Source of the DNA: Cryptococcus deneoformans JEC21 | Taxonomy: Eukaryota; Basidiomycota; Tremellomycetes; Tremellales; Cryptococcaceae | Direction of reading: 5' to 3' | Length of the DNA stretch: 64,000 nt | Assembly (NCBI RefSeq): GCF_000091045.1 | Contig: NC_006693.1 | Location: 833,299-897,298, forward strand | Part shown: piece after piece, positions 58,512 to 64,000 of the stretch | Position numbering within the stretch: position 1 is the stretch's first letter | How the letters are laid out: every line of letters starts with the position of its first letter | Notes under the pieces: generated by a model | The model's database searches: none | Seen by the model: the letters and a program-made list of their open reading frames with translations, nothing else | What the model was told of the DNA's origin: nothing | Program-made: the position numbers and the translations under genes

Positions 58512-59026
58512 TCAAGCGACACCAGCGCCGGATTGTTGGTTCACCAAGTGCGTCAAGACCTTGCCGACGTCGGGCTCTGAAAGGTTGGCGAGTTGAGCTT
58601 CTGATTCGACGCCACGTTCTATACATGATGGTCTCTCGTCAGCTGAAATAGCTCTAGAGACGATTGACAGGGGCAAATCGTCGTAAGCGACGCACCAAAT
58701 CGAACGAAAGCACGGGGAGAGATGTTGCTTGCTTCACGAATGAGGAATTTGAGATCAGGGTTGGCGGATTTGACAGCAGGATATGAGGACTGGACGAATT
58801 GACTGCAAGTGTTATTAGCCCTATTCCGCTTCCCTTCCAACCCCTTTCCCCCTACTTTACTATCCACTGCTTCAGATTTCTTTATCGAGCTCAACTGGCC
58901 ATTTCGACAAGAGCGACCAAAAGAGTAATAAACTCACCGAACACCAGCTGAGGCGGCAGAAGTTTGGCAGAAGTGAAGTCGGATTTCCTTGACGGCCTTG
59001 GGAATCTGCTTTGCGAATGAAGACAT
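58512..59026 (-). CDS. NDUFA2: NADH:ubiquinone oxidoreductase (complex I) subunit NDUFA2/B8
   Basis: Exons 59026-58938, 58802-58696 and 58618-58512 give 100 residues, the usual size. The thioredoxin-like L51/S25/CI-B8 fold is visible: PKAVKEIRLHFCQTSAASAG, then FVQSSYPAVKSANPDLKFLI and ISPRAFVRFERG, followed by LANLSEPDVGKVLTHLV. It is an accessory subunit of the complex I matrix arm, encoded in the nucleus. The short basic N-terminus serves as an uncleaved import signal in the family. The single Cys20 replaces the redox pair seen in some mammals. Introns are 77 and 135 nt. Confidence 0.93.
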
Positions 59027-60835
59027 AATGATTAAAAAAGGGAAAACGGGTTTCGTACGAATGTATGGTTGTCGATACCTTTATGCGAAATGGAGGAAAG
59101 ACGATTCGATGAGGGCTGAATTATCAGGATCATATTTCATTGCATGAGCCTGATTTCGAGAACAAACTGAGATCGGGACACAGTCTGAGTACTAAAGTAG
59201 TTACAGCAGTACGGAAAAGAATAATTAGCCCATTTCAAATATAAAATTCACTCATTCAAACACAAAAGAAGATCTAATCTGGCCACGCCCACGCATACAC
59301 CACCACCGATAGGAGTTGCTGTGCCATCGTGTGAGATATGGCCGAAGAGCTCCTGACTGTTATGGGGAAGGTTTAAGATGACGTAACAATTCTTCTCTTG
59401 AAGGTTGGCTTACGTACTCAATAATCAATTTTCATGACATTTTTCCCACGGTCGTTATACCCTAGGACCTTGGGACATATATAAATCGATTGTATCCTCA
59501 GTTTCTCTTCTTTTTCTTCATCGACCTTACTCTGCAGGATCTCTGTATAGTAATCGTTCTTTTTTGCTAGTCCACACTAGCCACATTTTCCACGTCGAGG
59601 GGATGATCTAGTTACCCGCTCCGCTCTCTCACAGAGGCATTTAGCCATCGGTCCTCTCTTTCGAGTGAGGTTCCGAGAGGTTATCGAAGAAGCTGGCGGT
59701 CGCATACCTGCCAACCCTCCGGGGAAGGTATGGGAGCGACCGTGGGCTGGAGCGGGCTTTCTGATCGACGTTCAATAGGTTTCTTTTTACCAGTATAGTT
59801 TGGTGAGCATGAAGACATCGTTCCACAAAAATTTTTAGTTTGGTCTCTATTTTTATTTGTACCTTCAATCATCCTGAGCGCCGCCATGATTGCACGTGTA
59901 AGCATTTCGTAGTACATCATTCTTGCTGAACAAGTTTAGCACTCCTGTTATTCCCGTTCGGTCCAATATGCGGAGTAATGAGCAGGGAGTAATGAGCAGG
60001 CGGTTTATAGAACATTCAAGGGCCGACAATGATTGGCGACCGAGGACTGCAAATACAACCTGCCCTCCTACAAGGAACTCCATCAGTACAGTATCGATGT
60101 CATGCTTGATGCTGAATTGAAAATTCCAAAATTTTCGCCTCAGGGAAAGTCTTCCTGTGACGGTAGCTGCTCATCATCTCCTTTGAAGTTCCATACTCAG
60201 TTCTTCTTCGACTAGCAGGTACTCTCTGCGAATGTATACCGCCATGTCTTCTCATTGTCAACTCGCCAACAGTGTTCTCGCGCAATTGGCTGAGACATTA
60301 TGGGTGGTCGAGGTTGGGAACGAAAACGTGCAAGTGATTTTTTTTTATCATGTGCCGTGACAGATTATTGGACTAATCCATCAAAAATAATAACGCAAAA
60401 AACCTTCAGCATTGTCCAAGGGAACGATATCCTGATATGACATTTTGAGCTTTTTGGCGCAAGGGGAATATTTGCGGCATACGAGTTGGTGTCGGTGGAT
60501 GACCCATAGCTGCGGGATTCCATTTCATATCTTTGAGAATTTTCGTAGCTTGAGCCATGAACTGCTTATTAAATAGTTACGGTGTGACGGAACTGAGCTA
60601 AAACTGAAGGCATCTTGGACATATCTTGTAAGGACGAAGGTTCGGAGAAGCATGGGGACAAATAAATGAAGACGCCTTGGTTACTGTCGATTATTTAACA
60701 GTCAGGGGGTTGATTAAAGACGCGTCGCGTAATTTGTTCATCTTGGGGGCAGGGTGTCTAGCCATGCTTCATCTGTCTTCTTCCTCCATTCTGACGTCTG
60801 ATTTCTTTCTTCCTCTCCACAATTTGCCACCCACC
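59027..60835. other. Divergent intergenic region
   Basis: 1.8 kb without a protein gene. A TATATAAA box lies near 59478-59485 on the plus strand, followed by the structured segment at 59615-59756 and a T-run at 59784-59788. A 14-nt tandem duplication (ggagtaatgagcag) lies near 59971-59998. Confidence 0.4.
59615..59756 (+). ncRNA. Predicted multi-stem structured element (candidate noncoding RNA)
   Basis: Complementary segments nest without conflict. The outer stem CCCGCTCC (59615-59622) pairs with GGAGCGGG (59749-59756). A small hairpin lies at 59626-59636. GCCA (59644-59647) pairs with TGGC (59694-59697), enclosing CCTCTC (59653-59658) with GAGAGG (59675-59680). A 12-bp stem pairs GGTCGCATACCT (59698-59709) with AGGTAT (59726-59731) and GCGACC (59736-59741) around a 4-nt bulge. 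A TATA-like box lies ~130 nt upstream and TTTTT is 28 nt downstream. It matches no RNA class I know. Strand is chosen from these flanks only. Confidence 0.35.
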
Positions 60836-63229
60836 ATGGCATCTTGGGTATCCACATTTCGCTCACCGTCACCCTGTACAGACGATGAAAGTTGCCACTC
60901 CGTCAAAGTAGGCGCTGGCGCAAATACAGATCTCATACATGATCTGGACCTTTCTTTACGTGACGATAAGGCCGTGTATAACCCTAACCCATTTACGTTA
61001 GCGAAGAGGAAGAGTATGAGAGGTGGAGGAAGAAAGATATCAAATGGTAAAACTTTCGACCAAGCTTAGATATAGACCAGAAAGCTGAGGGACTGTTTCA
61101 GTCATTTCGGCAGAGGATAGGATGAAAGATGTCGTGCCAGCAGTCAGTTCTACGCCCAAAGCCGCAAAATTTATTGAATATCTGAAAACTACATCCACTC
61201 CTGAAAACCAAGAGAATGCAAACTCAAGTAATAACGAGGACCTTTCTGCGACGGCCCGACGCGGCCCAAAACCTGCTGTTTGGAATTACCTGCCACCGCC
61301 TATCGAAGAGGAAGTGAAGCCACGCAGCAAGAAGAGCGGATGGGTAGACAAGGACGGTAACCCATTGCCTGATGCCCCTCCGCGTAAGAAGTCGATAATC
61401 AATATCATCGAGGAAAAGGAAGCACAGGAGGAAAAAAGGGCGAAGAAGGCCGCCCAAGCCAAGGAGAAGAGAAAGAGGACCATCGAAGCAAAGAAAAAAA
61501 AGAAAACTGAGGAGAAGATTGAGTTTGGATTACTCCGTAAGCTGGTTTATGTGCTCGCAATACGAACACCAGGCTTACATCTCCTCAGCCAAAGGTGCGG
61601 GTCCTACTGAAGAATATCCCATCTTGCTCGCTCTGGATAAGCAGAAATCCCTCCCGACTAAATCTCAAGCAAAGCTGAAAAATGGCGAAGTCACCCGCTC
61701 ACCGCGGCCTAAGCACAATATCGTTGAGGATATCAATGACCTTGTTTATGGACCTGCAAAAACAAGGAACGGCAAAGGCAATACCGCAACCGACCCTATC
61801 GACCTCGACCATTCGTCTGAAATTAGTGATCGCAAAAGTCGATCGGATGGATCTACTTCAACATTGATAGGGAGCAGCAAGGCCAATAAGTCTGGTGTTA
61901 ATGCACAAATCGGCAGGTTCTCAGCATCGAAGGCATCGACTCAGCGCCGTTTACCTTTCAAGGAATCCTATCCTTCATCAAGCAATCGTGAAAGAAGCCA
62001 ACTTGGTAGTCCACCAAGCCTCAAACAACCTCAAGGACTAGGAACGCCTCATACTGATGATACGGCCGTCGGCTGTGACTCGATGGAACATCCCTCAACA
62101 ATGACTCGCATTCCATCTTCGGTGACTCAAGCAGGCGATAAATCAACTACTACAGCCAGTGGTCTCCCTTACAGTTCACCTTTGGCCGGAAGGGGGAAGA
62201 TATTAGGTCATATAAGGGGAGGAAAGTTGAAAGGGAAAGGTAAGCTGATTGAATACCTGCCTGAGTCAGATTTGGAGCCGAATTTGGAAGACTTTAAATC
62301 GCTGGACGTGGAAAGATTAGAAAGAGCCGCGGAGAGTACGAAACATCGTTACTGTCATGTGTCAGATCGATGCTGACATAAATACAGCTTACCAATCTAA
62401 GGAGATTCACAATCCGCCATCCCCCATCATTGCTCGCCCCGTCCCTCGACAGTTCCAACGTCTCGTCCCGATCAACCGCTTCCAACCTCCATCTCGTTCT
62501 CCCAGTCCCATGTGGTCAACTCTACCTGTGCCCTCCAAGCGCAAAATATCTTCCCCCTCATCTTCCTCAAAGGATTCAAAGGCCTTCACTTCAAACAAGT
62601 TCCGTGTTCCATCGCTTTTCCCCACCACTCGCAAACGCTCCCCGGCTCAATCCCCTAGCTCGCCTAGAAAACTTACTAGACTCACCCTTTTCACGCCTAC
62701 TTCGAAAGAAGAAGACGCTTGCCGACCTATTCCGGAAAGATCGTTGTACACCATTAACACAATCCGAGGTACCACGTACGCCCCGTCGGTCGTTCATAAC
62801 GATATGCCCGGAGGTAAAAGTCATAGGCTCGTCGGTATCAAGGGCAGACTGACCCTTCCTCCTGGCCGAAGCGGATATCCATCAAGAACCAACACTAACG
62901 GCCTAATGACGACGTGGAAGAACAAGAATGATCAGCAGACCCAAATATCTCAAAATGGATATAGTGGAGACCCTGCTTATGACTATCGCGATTACCAAAT
63001 TCGAGCGGGGCCGTCGGGGACGGGGAATGATTATGACGAGGGATACGAGGATGAGGCCGAGGGGGATAAGGAAGACTGGCAGTCCGCCTGGAAGAGAAGG
63101 AATAGCGGTGGGACTGGGGTGGCGCCTGGTCAGATGATGGGTAGAAGGAGGTTGGAGCGGACCAGCATAGAGGCGGATGAGATGGATGCGGCGGAGCAAT
63201 ACATCTTTCAACCTCATGAGAGGTACTAA
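60836..63229 (+). CDS. Unrecognised large disordered protein
   Basis: Exons 60836-61046, 61102-61536, 61589-62335 and 62388-63229 give 744 residues, all joined in phase. It is mostly low-complexity: a Lys/Glu-rich coiled-coil stretch (EEKEAQEEKRAKKAAQAKEK) near residues 170-200, Ser/Pro-rich regions and an acidic/Gly end. More ordered-looking pieces are KKSGWVDKDGNPLPDAPPRK, GRGKILGHIRGGKLKGKGKL, and SLYTINTIRGTTYAPSVVHN. Many basic clusters suggest a nuclear protein. No enzyme or binding domain was recognised. Confidence 0.75.
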
Positions 63230-64000
63230 TTCTCCGGGATTCTTCTGCCGAGTGGTCAGAAGTGAGGCGGATGGGGGTTTAACTAATCTTCAGGGATTAG
63301 CTATTATGCTCACGAATTTGCTATCTAACTGCTGATACAGTTGTATTTCAACTTGCCTCACTAACCTTATGTTGTTTACGGTTTCCGATTAAGTATCATT
63401 CATTTTTCCTTACCGGCTCAATATTTATACTTACTTTATGCCAATTTCTCGGCCATGAGCTCATCATCGGTTGTGCATTTGAAGATTGAATGGGTCTATA
63501 TCCTTTGTGCATGGCGATCTGTGATTATTGAGCGAAATGCCATAACTCTCTTTTTTCTGGTGGCTTTCTCTAAGTAGGTTGCTAGACTAACATACGTCAC
63601 CTATGGCTAAGACATGCAAACTGTGCGTATCCAATCTAATTTGATTTCTTTCAGCCAAAATTGGAAGTTTCGCACCAGCTTTGCCCTTGTTGACAATGCT
63701 AGTCACAATTGTTGTTCGTGATGTAAATCTCATAGAAACAAAACAAAGGGCATATAGTGCGGCGAATACCGCGACGACGTGTCGAAACACTACTACTGTC
63801 ATTGGGAATAATTTAGTCCTGCACGGAATTCCGGGTAGACAAATGCTTCCGTAAAGGTTGTCCATACGGATACCTACGGGGACTGGCCGTGAAAGGTGAT
63901 CTGCAAGTGTCCGCGGGAAGGTGTCAATGGGGGAGAAACTGGGGCAAGCGGGTGAGGAGGAAGGGATTCAAGAACAAATGGTTCCCATGTGCCGTGTGGG
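63230..64000. other. Right-hand flank, no gene recognised
   Basis: 771 nt after the last stop codon. A 92-codon minus-strand frame at 63587-63865 has no motif. A gene beginning outside the window may use this as promoter. Confidence 0.35.

Overview
The window looks like nuclear DNA of a basidiomycete yeast of the Cryptococcus neoformans/gattii group. Almost every gene is broken by many short introns of about 45-60 nt with GT..AG ends, genes are packed on both strands, and one gene encodes a cysteine-rich copper metallothionein of the type known from Cryptococcus (CMT1/CMT2). I assembled the exons by hand from splice signals, reading frame and protein-family conservation, so every coordinate is a prediction without transcript support.

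Layout. 0-10 kb: a 3'-truncated phosphate-type MFS transporter (-), a secreted GPI-type GH16 glucanase (+) and a long PPR protein (-). 10-22 kb: a RING protein with SUMO-interaction-like motifs (-) sharing a promoter with eIF1A (+), an unknown Asn/Ser-rich protein (+), a PH-domain protein (-) and an F-box protein (+). 22-30.5 kb: the metallothionein (-), then a gene-poor stretch holding two diverged copies of an unrecognised family (24.7 kb, apparently broken; 26.5-27.4 kb) and two copies of a four-helix Sur7/PalI-like membrane protein (25.5 and 29.5 kb). 30.5-41 kb: elongin A (-), the kexin protease KEX2 (-), a UCS-domain myosin chaperone (+), the U6 snRNA gene (+) and an Old Yellow Enzyme oxidoreductase (-). 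41-44 kb has no recognisable gene. 44-64 kb: TATA-binding protein (+), a membrane-linked DUF676 lipase (+), pyridoxamine-phosphate oxidase (+), a CaMK-type kinase (+), a basic coiled-coil protein (+), the NAC beta subunit (-), a candidate securin (+), the complex I subunit NDUFA2 (-), an intergenic region with a predicted multi-stem RNA-like structure, and a large disordered protein (+).

Most of the window is conserved housekeeping machinery: translation (eIF1A, NAC), transcription (TBP, elongin A), splicing (U6), secretory processing (KEX2), mitochondria (PPR, NDUFA2), vitamin B6 and cell-cycle control. There is no operon-like organisation. Neighbours share divergent promoters or converge at 3' ends. 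The lineage-specific material is concentrated at 22-30 kb.

Most worth a second look: the modular metallothionein whose last repeat is cut off by a stop codon, the RING domain split by an insertion of about 120 residues next to SUMO-interaction-like motifs, the paired paralogue cluster at 24.7-30.4 kb, and the structured element at 59.6-59.8 kb.
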